NCBI GenBank assembly: GCA_903954185.1
Contig: CAJBMM010000007.1
Coordinates: 1 to 40,548 of the forward strand
Source: an uncultured Candidatus Berkelbacteria bacterium
GTDB taxonomy: Bacteria; Patescibacteriota; UBA1384; CAJBMM01
Direction: 5' to 3'
DNA: 40,548 nt
Shown here: positions 24,446 through 32,273 of the stretch, piece by piece
Position numbering within the stretch: the first letter of the stretch is position 1
Layout: each line of letters begins with the position of its first letter
The notes under the pieces: generated by a model
Told to the model about the DNA's origin: nothing
Databases searched by the model: none
The model's input: only the letters and a program-made list of their open reading frames with translations
Program-made: the position numbers and the translations under genes

Positions 24446-24506
24446 CCAGCTAGCAGACTACCCAACTAACCTAAAGCCAAAACACCCAAAGGGTGCAAGA
24501 AACTGC
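24446..24506. repeat. 60-bp direct repeat, right copy, downstream of the DUF3800 gene
   Basis: Matches 23388-23447 in the same orientation (CCAGCTAGCAGACTACCC ... GGGTGCAAGAAACTGC). It lies 45 bases before the next start codon. Confidence 0.85.
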
Positions 24507-24551
24507 ATATTTCATTTTAATAATTCAATCAAAAGTGTAAAATCTAAAGTA

Positions 24552-26717
24552 ATGGATGAAAGACAAACCGGTGATGCTGATGAAAATGCGGCATCCGAGC
24601 GCACATGGACTAATTATCGTGACACTGTTTTTGAAAATGGTGCGTATTTAGAAGCGCGTGCAGATAATTACGCACTAGCGCAAGGTAAAATAGAAAAAGC
24701 AGATTTAGCCAGTTCTCAAACCGAGTACAATGAGGTTGCTGCATATATCATTGATGATCCAGATGGACAAGTTGCCAAAGAGGATGCTTTAATTACTGCC
24801 GACAGGGGAGAAGAGGCAGAACAACAAATTTCGCAAGAGCGCCAAGCCATTGCCGATGAAATTGCACAAATTAAAGTTAGGCTACAAACCATTTTAACCG
24901 AGCCCAAAACGTTAATTCAAGAATCTAGCTATCCAGAAATCACTGCAAAATATCTTGCGCCAATGCACGAAATATCCACCATAATATCTAATTTAAGCCC
25001 ACTACTTAATCGGCTCTCCGCCGTTTCAGCAGAATTGGCTGGCCATGAAAATGCGTTATCAGAGGCAACTAAACACAATTTTGCTACTTTAAGCTACGAT
25101 GAAATTGATGCACAGGCCGACCAAGCATTTTATCAAGGCAAGCCAAACTTATTTCATAAATTAAGATACAAATCGGCTAATGTGCGCTTAAAACACCGCG
25201 AGGCATTTCGTAAACAACTACAAGACGAAAATCAAAACAAAGAAGCAGCAAAAAGAGCAGCGGAAGAAAAACTAAATGCTGAAAAAGAAGAGTTAGTAGC
25301 TGCCATTAAACAATTAACTGCAAGAGTAGCAGAAATAGTTACCGCATCTCATCAACAAATTGAAGCCGATTTAAATAATTTATCTAGTGGTACAAAGCCA
25401 CAGTATGTATTAGAACTAAACTCAGGCATCCGCAGTTTAGTTACTGAATTACTAACGTTGCGACAACTATACACATCAGCTCACGAAGCTCAAAGTGTAA
25501 AGAACAATTTCGAACTATCTCAGCCACTTAATCCATATTCAATTGATGAAAATTATTTTACACAATTTACCGAAAATTCAATGGACAAACATATGACCAA
25601 AGTTATTTTTCATTACCTGCGTACAAAGTTAGAAGCATATTTTGCTCAAAGATATTTATCTAGTCAAAGCACGGCCTACATACAATATCAAAAAAGCGAA
25701 CAGTACAAGCGAATGTTTGGGCACGATATTGTGAAAGATCCTGCTGCCGTTAAAGATCCAGATAGTATGCAACATGCCATCTCTAATTCCAATATAACTA
25801 GTAATTTTTTAAGTTATATTCCGCTAGTTGCAGATTTTGCCCTAGTAAATTCGGTGATGCATGAAGCAGAAAAAGAAGGAGAACAATCTGTATTACAATT
25901 ACTGCAACAAGCATCGGGTGCAAAATTATACGCAAATTCAGATATTATGCAGTGCTTAGTGCAAAGCAGACAACTCTGGGCAGATCGAGCATTTAGTGCA
26001 GAAGATATTATTGTTTCGCATGCAACTAGTAAATATAATGCATCAAACATCTTTAAAGAAGGCGCAATTCATACAGAAGTGGCGGCAGCCGATGCTAAAC
26101 CAAATAGCCGATTTGGCAAACTTTATGATAATTCCGATATTAGTTTTTCTATAGGCAACGCGGAGCCGCGGTATTCGCGTGATGCCGAAGAGAGAATGTC
26201 ACAAGGTTATCTGCCAGATAACATTTTGGGCGATGGTGCAATTTTTATAATGCCTTATTCTCAAGCGGTAAGTAACGGACAATTTTACGAACTTAAAAAC
26301 TCTCAACGCGAAGTTGGAAATAACGACTTTCATTTTGCAGCCGAGCTGCATTTGGTAGATGAGGGTAGCGGCGTATCAATTGAAAAATCAATTTGTGTTG
26401 TGCGCCAGCAAGATTATCAAAGCTGGAAAGAGTTTATTTTAAATCTAAAAGACCCACGATATGATGAAAAATGGGTAGAAAATCATTTAGTGGCATACGA
26501 AGATTTTGACACATTAGAGGATGATATTAGAAAGAAAAATACCAAGATTCATCAAACGCTGCAACCACAAAAACAAGGGCACGAGCGGTATAAAATTGCG
26601 CAATCTGGAATGCAAATTATGCGAACTCAAGCGGTGGGTTTATTAGACCGTAGGTTACAAGATCGTTTTACCGTGCGCTTTATCCCCACTTTTACCATGC
26701 AACCCGTTGAGTATTAG
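24552..26717 (+). CDS. large coiled-coil protein with ADP-ribosyltransferase-like motif
   Basis: No full-length family recognised. A 721-aa soluble protein without signal peptide or membrane helix. Residues about 70-120 and 220-275 are Glu/Gln/Lys-rich with heptad character (for example EEAEQQISQERQAIADEIAQ), likely coiled coils. A helical middle follows. Around 486-505, IIVSHATSKYNASNIFKEGA resembles the H-x-T/S ... N ... I ... G stretch that starts many ADP-ribosyltransferase domains (compare the HGTS..N..I...G pattern). Later aromatic and acidic residues (PRYSRDAEERM, HFAAELHLVDE) could complete such a fold. This assignment is a motif-level guess. It sits after the DUF3800 unit; a toxin or effector-like role would suit the neighbourhood but is not shown. 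Confidence 0.8.
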   Translation: MDERQTGDADENAASERTWTNYRDTVFENGAYLEARADNYALAQGKIEKADLASSQTEYNEVAAYIIDDPDGQVAKEDALITADRGEEAEQQISQERQAIADEIAQIKVRLQTILTEPKTLIQESSYPEITAKYLAPMHEISTIISNLSPLLNRLSAVSAELAGHENALSEATKHNFATLSYDEIDAQADQAFYQGKPNLFHKLRYKSANVRLKHREAFRKQLQDENQNKEAAKRAAEEKLNAEKEELVAAIKQLTARVAEIVTASHQQIEADLNNLSSGTKPQYVLELNSGIRSLVTELLTLRQLYTSAHEAQSVKNNFELSQPLNPYSIDENYFTQFTENSMDKHMTKVIFHYLRTKLEAYFAQRYLSSQSTAYIQYQKSEQYKRMFGHDIVKDPAAVKDPDSMQHAISNSNITSNFLSYIPLVADFALVNSVMHEAEKEGEQSVLQLLQQASGAKLYANSDIMQCLVQSRQLWADRAFSAEDIIVSHATSKYNASNIFKEGAIHTEVAAADAKPNSRFGKLYDNSDISFSIGNAEPRYSRDAEERMSQGYLPDNILGDGAIFIMPYSQAVSNGQFYELKNSQREVGNNDFHFAAELHLVDEGSGVSIEKSICVVRQQDYQSWKEFILNLKDPRYDEKWVENHLVAYEDFDTLEDDIRKKNTKIHQTLQPQKQGHERYKIAQSGMQIMRTQAVGLLDRRLQDRFTVRFIPTFTMQPVEY

Positions 26718-27156
26718 GTATTAGGTATAAGGCAGCAGGGGCAGGTTGTAGTATGGAGTATGGAGAATGAAGTAAGCAGAAATATGGAATACTCATATTC
26801 GACAACCCTACGCGGGAATGACTAAATTACTTCCAAATACTTCCTACTCCATTCTTCATACTCCTAGCCTGTCATCCTGACATCCTGAGCCGAGCTCTGC
26901 GAGCCCTGCGCCCTTGCGAACGGGTCTCTCGAAGGACGAAGGATCTTGCTCCCTGCACCCTGCCGCGCCCTCCGTAGCTATTAGCGGAGGATGGGCAACC
27001 TGCAACCTAGCGGGTCTGGCTTCCAGCCCGCAAAAAGCGTAATATCTAGTCATAAATAGGATTGAGATAATGAAGCTGGAATGGTATATATCGACAAATA
27101 ATTATCCAATTATTAAAAAAACGCTCGCAATAAAATCGTTTTTTGGAACATAATTT
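26718..27156. repeat. patchwork of dispersed repeats (right copy of the accessory-module flank)
   Basis: From about 26749 to 26945 it repeats the series at 22331-22570 (GTATGGAGAATGAAGTAAGC, GGAATACTCATAT, TTACTTCCAAATACTTCCTA, GAAGGACGAAGGATCT). Then comes a GCGGG...CCCGC hairpin at about 27009-27031 followed by GCGTAATATCTAGTCATAAATA, related to the 24-bp repeat at 28669 and 29695. A reverse frame here is repeat-derived. Confidence 0.7.
27116..27144. terminator. possible bidirectional terminator hairpin before rhuM
   Basis: AAAAAACG (27116-27123) pairs with CGTTTTTT (27137-27144) around an AT-rich loop. The A and T runs could act in either direction. It lies 13 bases before the RhuM start, so it might also attenuate that gene. 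Confidence 0.35.
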
Positions 27157-28215
27157 ATGAAAAAGAAAAACCAACAAATTATTCCTAATAATAGCTTCAC
27201 AGAATTTTTGCTCTACACTACACCAGATGGCAAAGTAAAAGTTGAGATATTTTTGCGAGATGAAAATATTTGGTTAACTCAAGTAAAAATAGCCGAACTC
27301 TTTGGCGTTGAAAGAAGTGTTGTCACAAAACATTTACAGAATATTTATAAAGATGGGGAATTAAATAAAAATGCAACATGTGCAAAAATTGCACAGGTTC
27401 AGGCAGAGGGCAACAGACAAATTTCAAGAGATATTGAATTTTACAATCTGGATGCCATAATCTCGGTTGGTTATCGCGTAAATAGCTCTAAAGCTACCCA
27501 GTTTCGTATTTGGGCTACAGAGCGGCTTAAAGAATACATCATCAAGGGTTTTACAATGGATGATGAGCGACTTAAAAATCCACACAATATATTTGGAAAA
27601 GATTATTTTGAAGAGCAATTGGCCCGCATCAGAAACATTCGCGCCAGTGAACGCCGTTTTTATCAAAAAGTAACCGATATTTATGCACAGTGTAGTATCG
27701 ACTATAATCCAAATGAGGAAATAACCAAGAAATTTTTTGCCACAGTTCAAAACAAACTGCATTTTGCCATAACTGGTCAAACAGCCGCCGAAATAATACA
27801 CAACAGAGTGGATAGTAAAAAAACCAATATGGGACTAACAGTTTGGAAAAATTCACCCAAAGGAGAAATTAGGGAAACCGATGTGGTAATTGCTAAAAAT
27901 TACTTAGAAGAAAATGAAATCAATAGTTTAAACCGAATTGTTACTATGTATTTAGATTATGCAGAAGCGCAAGCAGAGCGCGGAGTTGTGATGTATATGA
28001 AAGATTGGATATCAAAACTAGATGCATTTCTAAAATTTAATGAAAGACAAATATTAAGTAACGCTGGTAAAATAAGCCAAAAAGTTGCGGAAAGCTTGGC
28101 ACTTAAAGAATATGAAAAATTCCGCATTAAGCAAGATAAAAACTACATTTCCGACTTTGACCGAGAGGTTTTGAATAAAATTAAGAAGATAGGGAAGAAA
28201 CATAATGAAAAATGA
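27157..28215 (+). CDS. RhuM family protein
   Basis: RhuM proteins, first named from a Salmonella pathogenicity island, are widespread in mobile regions; biochemical function unknown. Signature N terminus: FLLYTTPDGKVKVEIFLRDENIWLTQVKIAELFGVERSVVTKHLQNIYKDGEL, looking like a helix-turn-helix around residues 40-65, then the core ISRDIEFYNLDAIISVGYRVNSSKATQFRIWATERLKEY (in parts) and a helical C-terminal half ending in basic residues. Length 352 aa, typical and intact. The last 11 bases overlap the next gene, suggesting translational coupling. Confidence 0.92.
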   Translation: MKKKNQQIIPNNSFTEFLLYTTPDGKVKVEIFLRDENIWLTQVKIAELFGVERSVVTKHLQNIYKDGELNKNATCAKIAQVQAEGNRQISRDIEFYNLDAIISVGYRVNSSKATQFRIWATERLKEYIIKGFTMDDERLKNPHNIFGKDYFEEQLARIRNIRASERRFYQKVTDIYAQCSIDYNPNEEITKKFFATVQNKLHFAITGQTAAEIIHNRVDSKKTNMGLTVWKNSPKGEIRETDVVIAKNYLEENEINSLNRIVTMYLDYAEAQAERGVVMYMKDWISKLDAFLKFNERQILSNAGKISQKVAESLALKEYEKFRIKQDKNYISDFDREVLNKIKKIGKKHNEK

Positions 28216-28492
28216 AAAAGTGCAAATTAGCAAAGAAATTGCCGAAGAAATTATGGCTGATGATGTAGCATTTATCGAAATCGCCAGATCAAACGTATTT
28301 TGTTCAAATTGCAGTTTAAAATCTGTCAAAAATACCTCCATGAAAGTTGATAAGTACTTTCTTAACGACCTAGGCGATATTATTATGCATGGGAGTTGCG
28401 AAACATGCGGTAGTGGGGTGGGGAGATACATGGAATCTGGTGAAAACCCAAAATCTTTAAAAATTGCCAAAAAATATATTAAGTTAAAATAA
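28205..28492 (+). CDS. small zinc-ribbon protein
   Basis: 95-aa protein with two CxxC knuckles: FCSNCSLK (about 37-44) and SCETCGSGVG (about 68-77), a likely zinc ribbon. The N terminus is acidic and helical; the C terminus KSLKIAKKYIKLK is basic. No family beyond 'zinc ribbon' is recognised. It overlaps rhuM by 11 nt in another frame, so it is probably co-translated with it and could be a partner or regulator. The frame is clean and codon use matches its neighbours. Confidence 0.75.
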   Translation: MKNEKVQISKEIAEEIMADDVAFIEIARSNVFCSNCSLKSVKNTSMKVDKYFLNDLGDIIMHGSCETCGSGVGRYMESGENPKSLKIAKKYIKLK

Positions 28493-28700
28493 CAGTAAAT
28501 GACATATCGTTATCACCCACCCTCCTTCGCTAAAGCTACCAATCCTACGCTCATAGCTACGGATGGCACAGCGGAGGGCACGGCAACCTACCAAATAATA
28601 AACTTTCCACTCTGCCTAAAAGCTAACAGCTAATAGCTAAAACCTCTCTCTGGCGCTTCGTGCCATTTTGGAGTAATATCAACTCAGAAATAGGAAATTT
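28493..28700. other. spacer with left 24-bp direct repeat
   Basis: Contains AAGCTAACAGCTAATAGCTAA words, a small GGCGC/GTGCC hairpin and the left copy (28669-28692) of the repeat TGGAGTAATATCAACTCAG... that recurs at 29695-29718. Confidence 0.55.
28669..28692. repeat. 24-bp direct repeat, left copy
   Basis: Starts TGGAGTAATATCAACTCAG and ends AAATA; exact copy at 29695-29718. A diverged third version lies at about 27038-27059 (GCGTAATATCTAGTCATAAATA), before rhuM. Each copy lies just ahead of a gene, and two of the three follow a GC-rich hairpin. Confidence 0.8.
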
Positions 28701-29484
28701 ATGCCCGAAACACCAAGTTTTTATGAAGAAGGTGAGGTTTTGCCTCCAGCGTTAAGAATTCGCGATCTTTTAACATTATCTGAGGAACAAAAAAATGAAT
28801 TTAGGAACCGAGTCCAGCAATTCAATGGTGTCATACAAATAACTATTCATCCTTTTTTTCACGAGCAAGTGGAAGTTTATGTGCAACCTGGAGTAGAAAG
28901 CGCAGGAGCTACTACCCAAGCAATATCAGATAAGCTTAATAAATTGTTAAAACTTCCTGTTGATAAAACTCCTCCTGTAATTATTTTTGAGAGTTACCAG
29001 CATATAGCAGATTTGCCGGGTAAGCTTGATAGCACCTTACAAGAATCCAATAACATCGCATATACAGTGACAACAAGAATAAATGACGCTACCCCTGTAA
29101 ATGATGAGGCTAATATACAACAGGGGAATTATTCGGAAGAGAATAAACGACTAGATCTCGATGAGGAAAAAAGAAGATGGGAAAATTTAAGCAATATCTT
29201 ACTTGATTTAGGAGTAAAAAATATAATTCTAGGCGGCCAACAATTAACCGCAACACCAAGCATAGCACCGCCCCTCTGATCCCCATTGGAAAAAGATTGA
29301 TGACCCATACAATAATCAAAGAATCGCCAAAGGCGTAAAAACGGTTGTACGGCCATGGAATGGATGTGTATCCGGAGCAGCAAGATACCTTGCCTCCAGT
29401 TTTGATATCGAACTATCATCCGCAAATTATCCCATTAATCGGCAATGGATCAGACGATTAGAGCAAAGAAAGTACCCCTCCTAA
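28701..29484 (+). pseudogene. hypothetical gene split by a frameshift in a C run
   Basis: The first frame gives 192 aa (MPETPSFYEEGEVLPPALRI ... SIAPPL) and stops at TGA 29277-29279. The next frame is open from 29266 and continues for about 70 codons (DPHWKKIDDPYNNQRIAKGV ... RLEQRKYPS) to TAA 29482-29484. Removing one base in the CCCC run at 29271-29274 joins them as SIAPPSDPHWKKIDD, giving about 260 aa. So the gene is frameshifted, or the base is a sequencing error, or slippage occurs. The full product is soluble, has a hydrophilic helical region around 150-175 and a Trp/Arg-rich C terminus. No family recognised. It sits between exact 24-bp direct repeats. Confidence 0.7.
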
Positions 29485-29834
29485 CCGCTTTATTGTTAGA
29501 AATACCCTTTTTACTTACTACTATCCTTCGCCATGCTACCCGACGAAGGACATCTCGATTCATCCTTCGGATTTCGAATTTCGAATTTCCACCACTTCCT
29601 CTTTGTCATCCTGACATCGTGCTGCACGACGAAGGATCTTGCTCACTGCCCCCTGCACCCTGCAGCCTAGCGGGTCTGGCTTCCTGCCCGCAAATGGAGT
29701 AATATCAACTCAGAAATATGGTAGTGGGTAGAACAATAAAACAAGCAGTTTTTGCACTATAATGAAGACCTAAACCACTTAAACCTAACATACATAAAAT
29801 CCCACCTTCCCCAATTTTTAAAAGATGAACCCAT
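29485..29834. other. repeat-bearing spacer before the GIY-YIG gene
   Basis: Contains CGGATTTCGAATTTCGAATT, GTCATCCTGACATCGTGC...GACGAAGGATC, CTGCCCCCTGCACCCTGC, the hairpin GCGGGTCTGGC...GCCCGC (about 29670-29691), the right 24-bp direct repeat (29695-29718) and an AT-rich promoter region. The short forward frame from 29445 is repeat-derived. Confidence 0.55.
29695..29718. repeat. 24-bp direct repeat, right copy
   Basis: Identical to 28669-28692 and in the same orientation, 1,026 bp apart. Confidence 0.8.
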
Positions 29835-30443
29835 ATGAATGAAATTATTTATATTCTAACAAACGAAGCCATGCCTGGATATGTAAAAATTGGCAGAACA
29901 ACCAATAACCTTGAACAACGAATTAAAGATTTAAGCGCATCAACAAGCGTGCCGTTACCGTTTGTTTGTTATTATGCCTGCACGGTAAGCAATTCGCAGT
30001 TTGTTGAACACCAATTGCACGATGCATTCGATAATAATCGCACAAATCCGAAAAGAGAATTTTTCCAAATTGCACCAGAAAGGGTTGTTGCCGCCTTAAA
30101 ACTTGCTACTATACAAGAAGTTACGCCTAAAAAAGATTTGGTAGAAGATAAAGAAGACAGGGAGGCGTTAAACAACGCCAGAAAAATACGCGAAAAGTTT
30201 AATTTTGAGATGGCAAAAATCCCTGTAGGAGCAGAGTTAACATTTAGTCGCGATGATAATGCGCGCGCCAAAGTAATAGACAATCATAACATTGAGTATA
30301 ATGGCAAAGTTGTAAGCTTATCTAAATCCGCCCAAGATATTCTTGGGTACAGCTATGGAGTTGCTGGTACAGATTATTGGATGTACGACGGTGAAACTTT
30401 AGATGCAAGAAGAAAAAGACTTGCCGGTGAGCAATGCTCATAA
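29835..30443 (+). CDS. GIY-YIG (T5orf172/MUG113-type) nuclease with C-terminal RAMA/DUF4357-like domain
   Basis: Putative DNA endonuclease. The N-terminal third has the GIY-YIG variant of the T5orf172 group: IIYILTN (4-10), GYVKIGRT (15-22), then LEQRIKDLSASTSVPLPF and EHQLHDAF with Glu/His candidates, and NPKREFFQI. The C-terminal part (about 130-195), RAKVIDNHNIEYNGKVVSL plus SKSAQDILGYSYGVAGTDYWMYDG (given in two parts), resembles the RAMA/DUF4357 domain that is thought to read modified DNA near restriction-modification genes. It lies 123 nt before an adenine methyltransferase gene, so a restriction or modification-sensing role is plausible. Length 202 aa, intact. Confidence 0.8.
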   Translation: MNEIIYILTNEAMPGYVKIGRTTNNLEQRIKDLSASTSVPLPFVCYYACTVSNSQFVEHQLHDAFDNNRTNPKREFFQIAPERVVAALKLATIQEVTPKKDLVEDKEDREALNNARKIREKFNFEMAKIPVGAELTFSRDDNARAKVIDNHNIEYNGKVVSLSKSAQDILGYSYGVAGTDYWMYDGETLDARRKRLAGEQCS

Positions 30444-30501
30444 CTTTGGCGTCTTTTAAAGCTAGATTGTTAAGGCTTTTTATCTAGTAAAGATGTTGGA
30501 T

Positions 30502-30530
30502 TTGACAATTAAAATGCAATCAATTAATAT
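30502..30530 (+). promoter_or_regulatory. promoter of the methyltransferase-endonuclease pair
   Basis: TTGACA (30502-30507), 17-nt spacer, TAATAT (30525-30530), ending 36 nt before ATG 30567. Confidence 0.55.
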
Positions 30531-30566
30531 TGTATTAGCGAACAACAACCGAACAGCTAGGTATCT

Positions 30567-31373
30567 ATGATTAAGCCATATTTTGACAAAACAGATTTTA
30601 AATTATACCAAGCTAATTGCTTGGATATATTAGCTGAAATGGATGAAAATTCGGTTGACATGGCTTTTGCTGACCCTCCATATCTACTGTCAAATGGGGG
30701 ATTTAGCGTTCATGCAGGCAGACGTGTAAGCGTAGACAAAGGGGACTGGGATAAAAGCAACGGACTAAAAAAAGATTTTGAGTTTCATCGCACTTGGATA
30801 GCGGCAATAAAACGCGTGCTCAAGCCCTCTGGAACACTCTGGATAAGCGGGACATACCACTCAATATATCAATGCGGGTTTGCCATGCAAGTTGCGGGTT
30901 TCCATATTCTTAATGACATTGCATGGTTTAAGCCCAATGCAACACCAAATTTAAGCTGCAGATTTTTTACCGCTAGCCACGAAACATTAATTTGGGCGCG
31001 TAAAGATAAAAAAGCAAAACATATTTTTAATTATGACCTCATGAAAAACGGAACATGGCCAGAAGATGCTTTAAAAAAACCTGGGTTACAAATGCGTTCT
31101 GTTTGGTCTATGGGAACACCTAAGCCAGATGAGAAAATACATGGAAAACACCCCACACAAAAACCAGAAGATTTGTTAAAACGCATTATACTTGCTAGCA
31201 CAAATAAAAATGATTTAATCATTGATCCGTTCACAGGAAGTTCAACTACAGGAATTGCCGCATATAAACTAGATAGAAAGTTTATTGGTATTGACATAGA
31301 ACAAAAATATCTAGATATTTCAATTAAGAGATATGAAGATATCTTGGCATTAAGCAAAAATAGGATGTTATAA
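30567..31373 (+). CDS. type II adenine-specific DNA methyltransferase, beta class (DpnA/M2.DpnII-like)
   Basis: Transfers methyl from S-adenosylmethionine to adenine N6 in DNA. Order catalytic motif then SAM motif (beta class): ADPPYLLSNGGFS with DPPY at 36-39, SVDKGDWDK (55-63), VLKPSGTLWISGTYHSIYQ, NLSCRFFTASHETLIWARK, KHPTQKPEDLL (194-204) and the SAM loop DPFTGSSTTG (220-229). SNGG and SVDKGDWDK strongly recall DpnA, which acts on GATC including single-stranded DNA; the target here is a guess from that likeness. Length 268 aa, intact. Its stop codon abuts the ATG of the endonuclease gene, and a good promoter lies at 30502-30530. Confidence 0.92.
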   Translation: MIKPYFDKTDFKLYQANCLDILAEMDENSVDMAFADPPYLLSNGGFSVHAGRRVSVDKGDWDKSNGLKKDFEFHRTWIAAIKRVLKPSGTLWISGTYHSIYQCGFAMQVAGFHILNDIAWFKPNATPNLSCRFFTASHETLIWARKDKKAKHIFNYDLMKNGTWPEDALKKPGLQMRSVWSMGTPKPDEKIHGKHPTQKPEDLLKRIILASTNKNDLIIDPFTGSSTTGIAAYKLDRKFIGIDIEQKYLDISIKRYEDILALSKNRML

Positions 31374-32141
31374 ATGGCAAATAGCGTTTCGTGGAAGAAG
31401 ATATGTGATGATTATAATATTTTGACACATGATTTTACTATTTCCCCATTTGTCATCACAGCTAGCCAGATTAAGAAATCATGTCAGAATTTTCGCGAGA
31501 CTGGGCAAAAAGAACCCCGTATCTTATGCAAGCAGGATAGCAGAGAAGATCGCCCCAAAGTTTTTATCGAAAATAATTTATTTCTGTTACCGGTTAAAAA
31601 CGGAATATATAATATACTAAAGGGCGAAGGGTACATCGACATACCTGAGATAACCGACAAAGTTATCATATACAACTCCAAGGTAGGTTTTGATTTAGAC
31701 ACAGCCAAAATTGGTAATTCAGAAATGCAACATTTAGATTATGCTTACGCTGCTAGCCTTATTCGTACATTTATGGGCGATCCGACACTCGTTTTGACGA
31801 TAAGGGGCAGAAAATACACCCCAACAATTGAATTTAATGTAGGCAAACAATTAATTCAAACTCACAGCGTACAAACAGAAGTCGACGCTGGTTATGAAGG
31901 TAAAGACCAAGTAGTGTTAATAGAGGCGAAAAACAGTAACTCTACGAACACCATTATTCGCCAACTTTTTTACCCATTTCGCCAGTGGCAAGAAAGTACA
32001 TCGAAGTTGGTTTCAACTTTGTTTTTTGAAAAAGATCATAGAAATTGTATATATTCAATTTGGCAATTCGAATTTTCAGATCCAAATGATTATAACAGCA
32101 TCAAATGCGTTAAATCTGGCAAATATAAGATAGTGGAATGA
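31374..32141 (+). CDS. putative type II restriction endonuclease, PD-(D/E)XK type
   Basis: Probable partner of the preceding methyltransferase; it starts at the base right after that gene's stop codon. The nuclease core is SVQTEVDAGYEGKDQVVLIEAKN, written here as TEVDAGYEG and VVLIEAKN: D171, E184 and K186 form a PD-(D/E)XK site, with E169 and E175 nearby. It is followed by IIRQLFYPFRQWQ, a helix with Gln/Arg as in restriction enzymes with this core. The N-terminal 100 residues probably recognise DNA. Not similar to the DpnII/MboI enzyme as far as I can recall, so cut site and family are open. Length 255 aa, intact. Confidence 0.75.
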   Translation: MANSVSWKKICDDYNILTHDFTISPFVITASQIKKSCQNFRETGQKEPRILCKQDSREDRPKVFIENNLFLLPVKNGIYNILKGEGYIDIPEITDKVIIYNSKVGFDLDTAKIGNSEMQHLDYAYAASLIRTFMGDPTLVLTIRGRKYTPTIEFNVGKQLIQTHSVQTEVDAGYEGKDQVVLIEAKNSNSTNTIIRQLFYPFRQWQESTSKLVSTLFFEKDHRNCIYSIWQFEFSDPNDYNSIKCVKSGKYKIVE

Positions 32142-32166
32142 TATATTTTTGTGGGCATAACTAGCC

Positions 32167-32251
32167 TAGACGAGTATTTACGCAAGTAAGTAGAAGCCGA
32201 GGCGAGTGGTGTCCGCTTATAACTAAGCAGATTATTAACTCGTCTATTTTT
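32167..32251 (+). ncRNA. 85-nt structured RNA element closed by a 9-bp stem and T run
   Basis: TAGACGAGT (32167-32175) pairs perfectly with ACTCGTCTA (32238-32246), enclosing 62 nt with further complementarity (AAGTAAG.AGAAGC with GCTTATAACT, GGCGAGTGG with CCGC), and is followed by TTTTT (32247-32251). It lies 25 nt after the endonuclease gene and ends 22 nt before ATG 32274. The layout fits a structured leader, an attenuator or a small RNA ending in its own terminator. It matches no riboswitch or ribozyme consensus I could recall (checked by memory: fluoride, guanidine, c-di-GMP, preQ1, hammerhead, twister, 4.5S). Confidence 0.55.
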
Positions 32252-32273
32252 AATAGTAAAATATGGAGCTAAA

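Noticed and set aside
29445-29702. Forward frame of 85 codons after the frameshifted gene
   Set aside because: Overlaps the 3' end of the frameshifted gene in another frame and then runs through repeat DNA.
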